From positions 434,001-498,000 of the forward strand of contig JAJOHG010000004.1 in NCBI GenBank assembly GCA_021029095.1: a DNA stretch of 64,000 bases, written 5' to 3'. The position numbers and the translations under genes were made by a program. The stretch comes from Phellopilus nigrolimitatus. Taxonomy: Eukaryota > Basidiomycota > Agaricomycetes > Hymenochaetales > Hymenochaetaceae. Position 1 is the stretch's first letter; the number at the start of each line of letters is the position of its first letter. Positions 34,970-46,107 of this stretch are shown here, one piece after another. The notes beneath the pieces are model-generated. The model had not been told where the DNA came from. It was given only the letters and a program-made list of their open reading frames with translations, and ran no database searches.

Positions 34970-36146
34970 ATGGGTGCTTCTCGTGCTGAAAAGGAGCTTT
35001 ACTTCGTTAAGCTGAGGGAGCTTATTGCGACCTATCGTACGTCGTCGCTCGTATCTAAAAGAATTAGGAAATTCAACTTTTTATGCTTTCCTTAGCCTCG
35101 ATTTTCCTGGTCAATGTCGACAACGTCGGTTCGAACCAGATGCACCAGATTCGCGTTGCTCTTCGTGGAAAAGGTGTTGTTCTCATGGGCAAGAACACCA
35201 TGGTTCGCCGCGCGCTCCGCACCATCCTCTCCGAGTTCCCCCACTTCGAGCGCCTGCTTCCCCACATCAAGGGCAATATCGGTTTCGTCTTCACCTCGGG
35301 AGACCTCAAGGATATCCGTGAGATCATCGTCGCGAACAAGGTTGCCGCTCCTGCTCGTGCCGGTGCCTTCGCCCCGAAGGACGTCATCGTTCCTGGTGGT
35401 AACACCGGAATGGAGCCGGGAAAGACAGCTTTCTTCCAGGCTCTCAACATCCCAACGAAGATCGCACGTGGTACCATTGAAATCGTGTCTGATATCAAGG
35501 TCGTCGTCGCGGGCTCGCGTGTCGGTACGTCCGAAGCGACGCTGCTTAACATGCTCAACATCTCGCCGTTCACGTACGGCATGAGCGTCGTGCAGATCTT
35601 CGACCAGGGCAACGTCTTCTCTCCGTCTGTTCTTGATGTGGATGAGGAGGAGTTGATCGGCCGCTTCCTCTCTGGTGTCAAGACCATCGCTGCGATCTCA
35701 CTCGCACTCAAATACCCGACGATCGTCTCCGTTTCGCACACGCTTGTCAATGCGTACAAGAACCTCATTGCGATTGCCCTCGTCACGGAGTACTCCTTCG
35801 ACGGTGCTGAGAAGGTGAGAAGATTTCTCCTCTCTCTCTCTTTCCACGACTCCAAGGATGGTTATTCACAAACACTGAAAATACTGACTGTCCTTTGGAC
35901 GCATGCTGCTAAATTTAAACTTTTCTGATGGATTCCTCGTACCTAACCTGTTATTCGCAACCTCGTTACTAATTACCCTCGCTCTTTTTCTAGATCAAAG
36001 ACATCCTTGCGAACCCCGATGCGTACGCTGCTGCCGCTCCGGTTGCTGCCCCTGAAGCTGCAGCCGAGGAGACCAAGGCCGAGGAGAAGAAGGAGGAGGA
36101 GGAAGAACAGTCTGACGATGACATGGGCTTCGGTCTCTTCGACTAA
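34970..36146 (+). CDS. RPP0: 60S acidic ribosomal protein P0 (uL10)
   Basis: Exons 34970-35036, 35096-35814 and 35994-36146 encode 312 aa, the usual length for P0. P0 anchors the P1/P2 stalk to 28S rRNA at the GTPase centre of the large subunit. The N-terminal RNA-binding domain is recognisable ([31 protein letters not shown]). It is followed by the hinge, an Ala-rich segment, an acidic stretch, and the conserved C-terminal tail [11 protein letters not shown] that contacts elongation factors. The first intron lies 22 codons in. Confidence 0.98.
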
Positions 36147-37368
36147 GCGTATGATTATTCATCTTCTGTACCTTGCATTTGTATTTTCTCCGCAAATCTA
36201 AGTTACTTTCTGTTCTGTATGCGTTCGTGAGATCTATATCTATATATTTACAACTGGTGGCCCGTCTGAGTAAGGTCTCAAGGAGGACTAGAAATTTGTG
36301 AGCTCAGATCGTCTGAAACTGGAATAGCGAAGATTAATCCCATGCATAGTGTGAGTGTATTTTAACTTTTAGCGAATGCTGTTTGTTATCTTTTGTCCAA
36401 TTTCTGACGTGTTTCTGCTTATCACGTGGGGTGTGACAAGCGCGCCTCGTCGTATTCTACTAAAGTATGTATATTCTGAGCTCAGAAAACAGTGCTTAGA
36501 CAGTTGAACTGGACAAGCATCGATGTCCTCCCCTCTGCTAACACTCCTCACGCATCTTATCATACTCATATTTCTTCTGCGCATGAAAGAATCAATATAA
36601 GTCTCCGCCATCCGCGCGCACACGTGTGTAAGGACTATCGCACGGCTGCGGTTCGAGTTCATTGTTAGGTCATCGGTGTATGCTAGTTAAGACCCTACTT
36701 CACGCATGCCTCATGGCAAGCAAATGTGCTCAGGCTTTCTCGTTGAGAGGCTGTAACAGTGCATCGAAGACGGTAAATGTGGGATCAAGAAGCGAATGCG
36801 AAATTTAACGTGGACGGAAAGAGAATATATTTACAGACGAACAAAAAAAAGGGGGACACAAACCCCCGAGATTGTAGTAGACACGTTGCAAGCCTAAGGA
36901 CTAGGATGCAGGGATCATGGGGGCAGACTACTTGAAGCGACGGGAGCACAACGAGGAAAACAAGAAAGGATGAAGGAGAGGGATAGAAGAGGGAGCGCAT
37001 ATACGTAGGTTATGTACAATAGGATGCGGAAACCGCTAGTGCAGAGATTCGGACCGTCAGCACTAGTCAGAGAAATTTTCAGGAGGTCGCGCGGCGAGTA
37101 TGTGGCGCCTTGAGTGATCTGGCCTTTTGTGGCTGAGAATGTGGCTCAAACGTAGCGGGACTCTGGGCCGGCTGCAGGAGGGGAGGGTAACGAAATAGAT
37201 GCGTCGCGCGTGCTCTTTGCTCTAATCTACAGAGATTAGTAAAGGTTTTTGGGGATGGAAAGAGCAACGCTATATGTGCGATGTCAGAAGACGTGCTGAT
37301 CAGCAACAGGGAGACGTGTGGGACAGGGACGGGGTGGACAGCCAACAAGTGTCGACATGGAAGCGTGT
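36147..37368. other. Intergenic, no gene seen
   Basis: The RPP0 3' flank with a short TATATC repeat (about 36232-36250), then the 3' flank of the next minus-strand gene. Short open frames lack support. Confidence 0.6.
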
Positions 37369-38352
37369 TCAGAAGACAGGGTCATAGACACCAGTAGTGT
37401 AGGTTGAGTAGACAGGCTTTCCAATGGTACGATCGAATACGCGGAAGGAAGTCGTCGTGCCCGAGAAGCAAACCGAGACGGGAGTGAAGACGACCCGCCC
37501 ATCCTCGTCGGTGAGTATTCTGTGGCAAATAACGCCGCTGACGAGGAAGAGCGCGACAAACGCGGGCTGGGTGATGAGGTTGCGCACAGGAATGGACATG
37601 GCATTCCTAGTGTAAATGCGCAAGAACCCGTAGATAAAACGCGTCATGTCCTCCGCGTCCCCCGATGACCCCTCCGCCGCGGTGAGGGAAGACATGCTCG
37701 CAAACATAGAGACACGGAGAGGATACCCGGGCCGGGGTGCGAGGGATCGGAGAGTAGACAGGACGGTCTGCTCCGATCGCCAGGAAAAGAAGGCTTGCAG
37801 GGATACCTCCAGCGGATCGAGCTTGGCCTCCGAGACAGCGGGCGGATCTATCGTGATTATGTCGCCATCACGGATTGTGCTTACGGGTGCGTTGTCAGTA
37901 CGAGCGCTCGCAGTAGTCGTGATAGCAGGTTCGGTGTACTCCAGGGAACTGAGGACGGGGCCAAGACCCGAGAGATTCGGACTGGGCGCGCGGACGGAAT
38001 CGTTCACGCCGGGGATAACGAAGCCACTCATATATACAGCTTCCTCATTGACCATGGAAGGTTTTTTGTCAATAGTTGCCGCGTAAATGAAGAAGCCATA
38101 AATGTAGACAGCCTTGTAGGTCACGGAAAGTGTTTTGTTAATGGTGGCCGCGTCGACAATAATCGGCTTTATTTCTGCAACCGGTGACACCGAGACGGGA
38201 AGAATTAGTGGCGAATTCTCGTCGTCGCTGATGCTCATGGACATAGGTGGGCTGCCGATGGACGAGTCAGAAGAGGACGGCGACATGCACACGAACGGAG
38301 CAGGTACGCAAACAGAAGACTGATCCGTTACAGGAGAAGTGATAGAAGACAT
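37369..38352 (-). CDS. Unknown protein with a duplicated 20-25 aa segment
   Basis: Single exon, 327 aa, start at 38352. The first 50 residues are Ser/Pro-rich. Residues about 68-115 contain two imperfect copies of a segment (AATINKTLSVTYKAVYIYGF and AATIDKKPSMVNEEAVYMSGF). The C-terminal half (about 180-327) looks folded, with hydrophobic helices around NLITQPAFVALFLVSGVICH and SIPVRNLI. I do not recognise the family. Codon use looks coding, and only this strand and frame is long. Confidence 0.6.
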   Translation of the reverse strand: MSSITSPVTDQSSVCVPAPFVCMSPSSSDSSIGSPPMSMSISDDENSPLILPVSVSPVAEIKPIIVDAATINKTLSVTYKAVYIYGFFIYAATIDKKPSMVNEEAVYMSGFVIPGVNDSVRAPSPNLSGLGPVLSSLEYTEPAITTTASARTDNAPVSTIRDGDIITIDPPAVSEAKLDPLEVSLQAFFSWRSEQTVLSTLRSLAPRPGYPLRVSMFASMSSLTAAEGSSGDAEDMTRFIYGFLRIYTRNAMSIPVRNLITQPAFVALFLVSGVICHRILTDEDGRVVFTPVSVCFSGTTTSFRVFDRTIGKPVYSTYTTGVYDPVF

Positions 38353-39837
38353 GTTGAAAAACTAAAGGCAGAAGGCAAAAGGTAAGTAACAAAACTGGCA
38401 ATACATTAGAAGATCCACGTACTAGAGTCAAAACGGGAGAAATTGAGCGAATTCGAAGAGTGATTGTGGTTGAAAAGTCCTGAGGCATCCCACAACCCGA
38501 TTGCCCGTGCATCATATAGAGGTTCTAGATGATGCCACACCTACTCGGAAACAATCATAATGGAGTGGAGTGTTGCTCAAGAATGATCATTTGAGAATGT
38601 GCCGTTTCCGCATGTAGAATGAAGCTTTAGCCTGTTTAGGAAGGAATGTTTCTAGAAGTGGCTTCATTGTGGCTTGACCGACTTTGGCAGCCTGCGGCAA
38701 AAGTGTAAATAACTTAATTGGACAATTCCTGCTAGAATCCTGGAAGAAAAATGCAGTCGATGAATTCAAGGAGTTCTGCAGTGCAATTTCAGGGTAGGTT
38801 GGAACACAAGCTGACTTGAACGTTCTGAGAACTTATTAATATTAATAAAGCGAGATGCGGTGTGGCCCAAGGCATTTAGTGGCCCAACGCGAGGGCGGTG
38901 TTACCCCATAACTCTGTGACTTCTTTACGTGAGAAGAAAAGTTATGAGGGATTAGAGAGTAGTGAAGACAGGCGAGTAGACTATCTTAACGTTCGGACGG
39001 TCAGAAAGAAAGGAAACATAATTGGAAAAATTAGACGCGCTACACAGTGAAGAAGCAATCAAAGTGCTAGAGCCATCGCGAAAGTATAACGTCACTCTAT
39101 AGTGCGTCGCATTCGCATCGAACCAAACTTTATCTGACAAACTGTGCGACCTGGTGAAGGAGTCAGGCATGTCTATGTCTGCACTGGACTCGTCATAGCC
39201 AAGCTTGAGAACGCTGTCGACGATTGCATTCCCGCAGTTCAAGGTACTGTCTGTATGCGGGAATTGAATAGGGTCTAATTTGACATTTGAAGTCGCCATT
39301 GTCTGGTATAAGCTGAGGAAAATGTCAGCGTGGCCGGTACCATAGTGCAAGTCTAACGGGCGGGAGCTCTCACCTTCACGTCGAATTTAACGGGAAGATG
39401 AGAGAGAATAAATTGTAGGATATGTGTGGTACGATATGCACGTCGGTGTGAAAGCCGGCGTGTTAAAATTTGCAGACCACTCTGTTCGCCTACTCTCACG
39501 AGTTTGTTAGTATTTGTGGCTCGGAAATTTCTCTCTGGATCTGTGCATCCGGAAAGGAAAATGAGGTGGCTGCTCTGCCACAGATTGCTGTACTTGCTTA
39601 CTGCCGCATGCGCGGCACGCGGCTGACCGCGAGTGAACCCATTGTTCTTCCCTTAACGTTCTGTTCCCCCTTTGTCTGTGTTTGTTCGCCTTCAATAGCT
39701 TTGTCGCCATGTTTTCCGCCACGTTCCTGCGCTATCTATCGTGTATTACAATATAACCTTTGATGTTAGATGATTTAAGACATGATCTCGCTCGACGCAG
39801 GATTCCTGATCCCGACTGGCGAACGAGTCCGTAGATA
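38353..39837. other. Intergenic with one doubtful small frame
   Basis: Mostly empty. It holds a minus-strand frame of 115 codons at 38952-39299, listed separately. Confidence 0.5.
38952..39299 (-). CDS. Possible small protein, 115 aa
   Basis: Begins MATSNVKLDPIQ and ends with SDRPNVKIVYSPVFTTL. The composition is protein-like (balanced, with alternating hydrophobic residues such as THYRVTLYFRDGSSTLIAS), but there is no known domain, no intron and no neighbour that would support it. It could equally be a chance frame. Confidence 0.3.
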   Translation of the reverse strand: MATSNVKLDPIQFPHTDSTLNCGNAIVDSVLKLGYDESSADIDMPDSFTRSHSLSDKVWFDANATHYRVTLYFRDGSSTLIASSLCSASNFSNYVSFLSDRPNVKIVYSPVFTTL

Positions 39838-41152
39838 CAGGGGGATGTAGAAAGTCGTGGTGATCGACATTTGCTTCCGAAAAAGGAAACAAATTTCAAA
39901 CCTCAGTATCGAGACATTCTGCTTCGCAATTTGCAGGAACACAATGATTTAAGTACAAAAAATAGCACATAGATACATTATAAGTTACATAGACAGCTAA
40001 TAGTGAGTGTTCCCACCTCCAGCCTTGATGACAGCGGACACACGACGTGGCATGCTGTCAATCTGCCGGTTGATTTGCCCAATTGTCAGAGCATCCCATG
40101 CTTCGACTACTGCCTCCTCCAGCTCCTCGGTAGTTCGGATAGGGTCTGGACACGCACGTAAGATGTCCTTCCATTCAGACCAGATGGACTCGATGGGATT
40201 GAGGTCGGGAGATTTCGAAGGATGGGGAAAGCCAGTGATGCCAGCATTAGCGAGCCATTGACGAGTGAGTTTCGCAGTGTGGCATTTAGCATTGTCCTGC
40301 TGGAATTTGACATTACCCCGTTCCGCAGCCATCTCATTGAAAAATGGTGCCAGAACTGGTGCAAGCACCTGGTCCCGGTACCGTGCTGCTGTCATCCCTC
40401 CTCCCCGGCCTCCGGGGTAATCCAACACAATAAGTGGGCCTTTGCGGCCACGGATGATGCATGCCCATACCATAACCCTAATAGATGATTGTGCCGCTGT
40501 GGGGACTATGCAGTCCTCGTCGTACTCCTCGTTTGGTTTCCGGGAGACAAAGACATTACCTGGATTTCCACCTGCAGTGACGTACGACTCGTCTGACCAA
40601 ACGACCAACGAGAAATCCTCCACCCTATACCCTTCCAACACCAATACCCGTGCCAGCCGTTCCGCCTTCACTGCACCCGTGAGTCCAGGAGCTTTCCGAG
40701 CCTTCCGACGATGCAGGTCCTCGCGTGCCAACTCCTTTCGAACTGTTGACTTTGAGATTGCTGGCGTTGTTGCATTCCCTAAGTCCCGAAGTGGCATCCT
40801 TCGTTCTTCTGTGGCCAAATCAATGAGGTCGTCGTGCGCAGCAGGTGTGAGTTTTGGTGGCCGCCCAGAACGAGACGGATAGTGTGTCGTGCCGGTCTCG
40901 AGGAATTTTGTGTATACTCTTTTGCATGTCGTCCAATTTGAGTCAAATTTTGTCGCAGCCTGGGAGTAGGAGAGGCCAGCTTGTATGCCACCAACGATCC
41001 GGTTTTTTTGCGGTGAGTCGAGCTGGTGAGGACCCGGCATGATGAACAGGTAGACAAACGTTGTCGAACATTACAGACTATCTACGGTGTTGAGAATGCA
41101 TTTCCTTTTTCGGAAGCAAATGTCGATCACCACGACTTTCTACATCCCCCTG
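39838..41152 (-). mobile_element. Tc1-type transposon, copy 2
   Basis: 1315 bp, the same 52-bp inverted repeats (39838-39889 and 41101-41152) and flanking TA. It appears identical to copy 1, so one is a very recent insertion. It lies about 330 bp upstream of the start codon at 41483. Confidence 0.97.
39997..41040 (-). CDS. Tc1/mariner transposase (DD34E), copy 2
   Basis: 347 aa, same protein as copy 1 (29943-30986), with an intact D, D and E and no stop or frameshift. Confidence 0.95.
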   Translation of the reverse strand: MPGPHQLDSPQKNRIVGGIQAGLSYSQAATKFDSNWTTCKRVYTKFLETGTTHYPSRSGRPPKLTPAAHDDLIDLATEERRMPLRDLGNATTPAISKSTVRKELAREDLHRRKARKAPGLTGAVKAERLARVLVLEGYRVEDFSLVVWSDESYVTAGGNPGNVFVSRKPNEEYDEDCIVPTAAQSSIRVMVWACIIRGRKGPLIVLDYPGGRGGGMTAARYRDQVLAPVLAPFFNEMAAERGNVKFQQDNAKCHTAKLTRQWLANAGITGFPHPSKSPDLNPIESIWSEWKDILRACPDPIRTTEELEEAVVEAWDALTIGQINRQIDSMPRRVSAVIKAGGGNTHY

Positions 41153-41482
41153 TAGTAAGTATTGGACACGTACGGTGATCGGCGCGTCGATCATCACATA
41201 AGACGCGGTGTGTGTCGCCGCTGTCGCGATTCGTCTTACTTTCATCATACTGTCACCGACTCACCGTGACTTGCTAACGCAGCTAACCCACATCAGCTTG
41301 CTATTCAGGCCGTACAAGCTGTCCGGAGATGTATTCGGATACCTTTGTCCCTGGAAATGTCCAGGACACTCTTCGAAGTAAATGGCATTCAGGTGAACTC
41401 TTTCTTACCGCCATCTGTCACATACATTTTGGAGCGTACTGAAGGTCGATAATGCCACCGTTCTTCCTCTTCTTGTGTAGGT
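41153..41482. promoter_or_regulatory. Upstream region of the 41483 gene
   Basis: No gene seen. A possible small upstream exon with donor CAG|GTGAAC (about 41393) and acceptor TGTGTAG (41480) exists, but it does not join in frame to the main coding region, so it would be 5' untranslated. Confidence 0.4.
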
Positions 41483-43608
41483 ATGCCCTCTATGGCGTTT
41501 GAGGGCGACCATCTAAGGATTTCTGCAAACATACACGAGTCTTCCTCGTCCTTCTCCCTTCCGCTGACTGGAAAAGCGTATGACACGGAGAGCACCAATG
41601 CTTTTCTTGCTGGGAATACCCGTGCTATCAAACTCGAGGATTTGGAACCTCACCTTCCGTGGTCAGCAGACTTGTCGGAAGTTGAAGCAACAGCGTCGAT
41701 GTCGTCTCTCCCGCCGCTTTCATCCGGGCTTTCATCACCTACACTGTCTGAGCTTCCGCTGACGCCCCGCGACGAATTTACCTGCCTTCCGACCCCATGG
41801 TCCACCACTCCTTTAACATCGTTTACTCCTGGAATGCCCGGCTTTCTGTGCTCTGGGGCGGTCGGCGGACCTTCTGCCTTTGAAGAGTTCGTCCAGCACA
41901 ACAATCTCGGTATGGGAGACAGCATATATGCGCCCGGAGTGGGTATTCCAGATCTCTCCATCCCACATAAGTCGACATCGGAAGTCGTCCTTAGGAAAGA
42001 ACATATAGCCAAGCAGGAGGAAATGGATTTAGGAGCTCATCTGGTTCTAGCCGGAGAACAAGGGCGGTTATCTCAGATGCTACAGTCGCTTCAGGCTCCA
42101 ACCACGCTCTTGGGCATGGACCATTTGGATCACGACCTTAGCCCGCCAACTCAGCCGATGTTTACGGTGGTCCCTTCTATAGCAAACGACTCGCTCAGAT
42201 CTTCACATTTTCACCTCGCTTCACCGCCCACGTTCCTTAGCACGGATGTCGTGAACTATAATGTCGACTCTTCCATGGGCAACGCAAGGATGTCCTCCAT
42301 GACGAATGATGTGCACATGTCCTTTCCAACGCACGTCGGTTACCGTGGTACACCAGCGTCCCTCTCCGTTTCTGCACTGAGCACGCAACTTCAGTCCTCG
42401 GAAATACCGCTGGGTACATACACACCAACGTCTGTATCATATAATGAGAACATCTCACAACGTGTATCTGGAGAAAATCCGTTCTTTACAAAACAGCCGC
42501 CAATGCTCTTTGGTGCTACTAACTTTGTAGACTTAACTGGCAATGGTGGCACGTTCAGCAAAACCGCTGGAGACATGTTTGCAGGCAATACTCGAAACGT
42601 AGAGGACTGCATGCACACGTCTGATGGCTCGCTTTATATTTCAAAGACCACTGACGACCTATGCACGCACAGGGACTTCAAATTAGGAAATATTGTATAT
42701 GCGCCAGAAGGAAGCGCTACGGACACTTCCTCGATTTGTCAAACACACTCTCATGGCGTGGATCAAAGCTCTCGATCGCCATTTTTCTCAACCAGAATCG
42801 AAGCCAAATCAGCAGATCATTGCCGTACGGCTCTCCACACGAGCATAAACTATCCGACAATCAATGGTCAAACGCAGTCCGAAGCAGATAGCTTGACAGT
42901 GAAGCTGGAAATTACCGAACCGGAAATTCCAAATGCATTTCTCACTCTAAAGACGCATACATCTCCTACATCTTCCACCCCTCCGAGTTCCGACAAAATG
43001 CCGTCTATAAAATGTGAGGAACTGTTATCGAAATCGCTCCCAGCATGTATCCTCCCCCCGGCGAAGAAACCGAGGAAGAAATATGTTAACTACACGAAAT
43101 CCTTCAGACTGTTTTCCGAAAGGGAGGCCGCTATGGACCCACCCTTGGATGTAGAAGAGCTCCTTGCGCGTGACGAAAATCTCAAAATCTGCAACGGGGG
43201 CATTAAGAACGCCGGGGATGGTTACTTCACTTGCGTGCTCTGTGGACCAATAGGTAAGTTGGCTCCGTTCCATCATCTAACTTTCCGCCAATGCACATAT
43301 TTTGACATCCACCAGACGCAAAACCGAAGAAAAAGAAACGGAGACCGAAGTGCACGCCGAAGTACGATGTCCCCTTTTCTAATCCGACGGTTTCGCACAA
43401 CCTGAGCTACGAGGCTGAAGATAAGGAGATCCCGCTGCTGCTTTCTACAGAGAACCCTACGTATTCCGACTTGACGCTAGGCGTCCACTATGCGCGCAGA
43501 GGAGTGGCAATGGAGCTCTCGGCACTGCCCTTTTGGAACTTCATGGACGTGCTCAAGTCGGCTGACGATCCGATCAGGACGCATACTTGCTCAAGCAAGA
43601 AATGTTAA
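41483..43608 (+). CDS. Putative regulator, Ser/Thr-rich with Cys/Lys-rich C-terminus
   Basis: Exon 1 runs 41483-43253; a 61-bp intron (43254-43314) is followed by exon 2, reading CVLCGPI|DAKPKKKKRRPK. Most of the ~687 residues are a disordered Ser/Thr/Pro-rich region. The C-terminal 170 residues look folded: KKPRKKYVNYTKSFRLFSER, a CVLC pair, a strongly basic KKKKRR stretch and THTCSSKKC. This is consistent with a nuclear DNA-binding or regulatory protein, but no known domain is recognised. The stop TAA (43606-43608) is followed in the same frame by 34 coding-like codons to a TAG at 43711-43713, including SLPDNFLKTILEEQP. Confidence 0.6.
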
Positions 43609-44253
43609 AGGAAATTATCTCTGCCCGACAACTTCCTCAAGACCATTTTGGAGGAACAGCCCGTGTTGAGCAAGGAAGCGGATTTGAACCTGGATGACCC
43701 CATGGGCGCCTAGATTCTAACTCAACTCATCGTCTTTCATTAAACCTTTAATGATTCCTCGTTTTCCCTTCCTCATATCGCTGAAAGATTCTTATATCCA
43801 TTGGACTCGGAACTTACAACTCACCTGCTCCTCATGCTGTCAGCTGTCAAATGGCTGAGAACACTATCACCGACCTAGACCTTCAACCTCGAACCCCTTA
43901 TTTATCGCAACTGTAACTCTGTATCGCCCTCACTGAACCTTGCCTTGCTGCTGTACCTCCCGCATTTCTCGTTGCTGTCATTTATCAACTTTAAGGACTT
44001 CCTCGCATATTGTTATTGCTATGCTTTCCGGATGATGCAACTGGCCTCGTAGCTTACACGCTTAGTAATTCACTGACTATTCTTTGTGGATGTACTTTTC
44101 ATGGATGATAATAGCTTACCAATAATCTACACTGTGATATCAACTGCATTCGAGATCCACAAGCCGGCTAGAATACATACCTACAAGTACATTTAAGAGC
44201 TGTCAACTTAAGGCCGACCTCGTCCGAATGTCGATACCAGGTAGTTGCACAAG
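43609..44253. other. Convergent 3' flanks
   Basis: 3' flanks of two convergent genes. No gene seen beyond the in-frame tail to 43713 mentioned with the previous gene. Confidence 0.5.
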
Positions 44254-46107
44254 CTAATCGAACTTTGGCTTGCAGTAGCGCCTGGTGATAGACGCGAGAC
44301 AGGCGAGTTCGACGCAGAGCGGCATGCTTAGCGACGAGCGTAAAATGCCCTTCGCGATCCGACCAGATTCAACCACGATTCCACCTAGAGTAGCATCGCC
44401 GTTTAGGGTAGGTAGAACCGCTTGCTCGCCGGAGGCCCGTGACAGAGGGGAAAGAGAAGGCACGACAGCGCGTCCAAGCGCGGCGAGATCCACCTCAGAC
44501 GCGGCCTTGAACTTGCTCATTCGCGCGCGAACGGGCATGGTTGACTTCGCAATCTCGTGAGAGAATGAGGAGAGTTGTTGAGAAGCAGAGTTGCTGCCAG
44601 CGAGGCCTGCAGAACTCGGAGACGCGCGAAGCTTGAGGCTCGAGGACGACGGCACCAGCGTGCGGTGCTTCGGCGTGCTGAGTATGAACCTCTTCTTGGC
44701 AGGTTTTCCGTCCGTGTACTGGATTTCGTTACAAGGATCGGGAACATTCATCAAGTCCGAGTCAGAGACAAGAGCGACCTCTTCTACTACTAGACCTGTG
44801 GGCGGAGCCACGGCGCTCGGTGGTCTTGAATCAATCACTTGAATGTGGAAGGGAGTGAGGTCAAGGTCGAGCCCACGAATTGTCGTACCCGCAAGCAATG
44901 GAGTATGGTCAATATGCCTCCGGTCGAAAGAGGCTTTCGGATCGGCCGGTTTGGATTCGAGATCGCCCTGAGGAGACGATTCGAAAATAGTGGAGCTTGT
45001 CGTCTCCAGCGAAGTTTCGGTGTTGCACGTGAGAATGGAAAATGAACTGAAGTTACAAGAATGTCCAGGTGTTGACTGCGAGGCGGAGTCAGACCCTCGC
45101 ATACTGAGATCATTGCCAGGCAGAGTTTTTCCACTCGCATCGGGATGACTATCATTAGCCAATGCTTCGCTGCTTGCGCTCACTTTTTGCATATCGACGC
45201 TGCTTGAAATCTCTCCAAGAGTAGTAGTAGCAGACACCAAGCTGTTGGCGGGTGAGATGTCTAAGACAGCTTTTAGACCGAAAGAAAAACGATAGAGTCC
45301 TCTGCATCGAAAATCCCACGAGCGCGGTCTCACTTCGGGACGCATATCCGCTTCTTCAGAAGAGGGAGATGGCAGGCCGGGTTCAATGATTTCGGTCGAC
45401 AGAGGGGTAGTAGGTATGGTGGGCGTAGGAGGACAAGAGGCGGACTCAGCTGACGCCTGGCTGGGCACTCGATACGGAAGATCAGGACTCAACATGTCGA
45501 GAGAAGAGAATGCGTTGTCCAGTGCACGCGGCGGAGGACTGGTTGGAGGCGCAGAGTAAGGAGGTGGGTCTGTCGGGAAAGAAGCTTTCGGTACAGTGTT
45601 CATCGCACGAATGATGTCGCGAGGGAGCAATTGTGTTCGCTGAGACGCTACACCGGTTTCTGCATTTTGCCGCGCCCGTGCTGTCTCGCTTCGGAGTGTG
45701 CGGGGTGCAGGGTAGTTCGCAGGCCTTTGTCTCCGATGGCCAGACGAATACCGCCGTACGAGAACGAAAACCAGAAGAACAAGGACAATAAGCACGCCAA
45801 GGATGCCGATATAACCGAGCTTGGGGGACGAGCTTCTATTCGACGAGGTGGAGGAGGGTGCGTCGTACAAACTGAAAGGCGTAGGCATAATTGCTGGACC
45901 AACGCCAAGATATGGCCGGGCAGTGCGAAACGCTGCATGCAGGTTAGACACCGTGGTAGAGGGGGTTGCAGAAGCCAAAGAGACTGAAAGCATCGGATAC
46001 GAGGCATCGGCCTTGTAAAGAGAGTGGGGCGGCAGAAGACCGTATGTAGGTAGGGGCAGAGAACGCGAAGACACTGGAGTGTGATTGAAAGGAGTGTACG
46101 GGGCCAT
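44254..46107 (-). CDS. Single-pass membrane protein, unknown function
   Basis: Single exon, 617 aa, start at 46107 (MAPYTPFNHTP); the frame extends further up but without an ATG. A ~110-residue Ser/Pro/Thr-rich N-terminal part without signal peptide precedes one membrane segment (GYIGILGVLIVLVLLVFVLV). It is followed by RRYSSGHRRQR and a ~450-residue disordered Ser/Pro-rich tail with proline motifs (DPPPYSAPPTSPPP, PPxY-type). The layout resembles a type III membrane protein with a cytosolic tail; PPPY can recruit WW-domain ubiquitin ligases of the Rsp5 type. Both are inferences. Confidence 0.65.
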   Translation of the reverse strand: MAPYTPFNHTPVSSRSLPLPTYGLLPPHSLYKADASYPMLSVSLASATPSTTVSNLHAAFRTARPYLGVGPAIMPTPFSLYDAPSSTSSNRSSSPKLGYIGILGVLIVLVLLVFVLVRRYSSGHRRQRPANYPAPRTLRSETARARQNAETGVASQRTQLLPRDIIRAMNTVPKASFPTDPPPYSAPPTSPPPRALDNAFSSLDMLSPDLPYRVPSQASAESASCPPTPTIPTTPLSTEIIEPGLPSPSSEEADMRPEVRPRSWDFRCRGLYRFSFGLKAVLDISPANSLVSATTTLGEISSSVDMQKVSASSEALANDSHPDASGKTLPGNDLSMRGSDSASQSTPGHSCNFSSFSILTCNTETSLETTSSTIFESSPQGDLESKPADPKASFDRRHIDHTPLLAGTTIRGLDLDLTPFHIQVIDSRPPSAVAPPTGLVVEEVALVSDSDLMNVPDPCNEIQYTDGKPAKKRFILSTPKHRTLVPSSSSLKLRASPSSAGLAGSNSASQQLSSFSHEIAKSTMPVRARMSKFKAASEVDLAALGRAVVPSLSPLSRASGEQAVLPTLNGDATLGGIVVESGRIAKGILRSSLSMPLCVELACLASITRRYCKPKFD

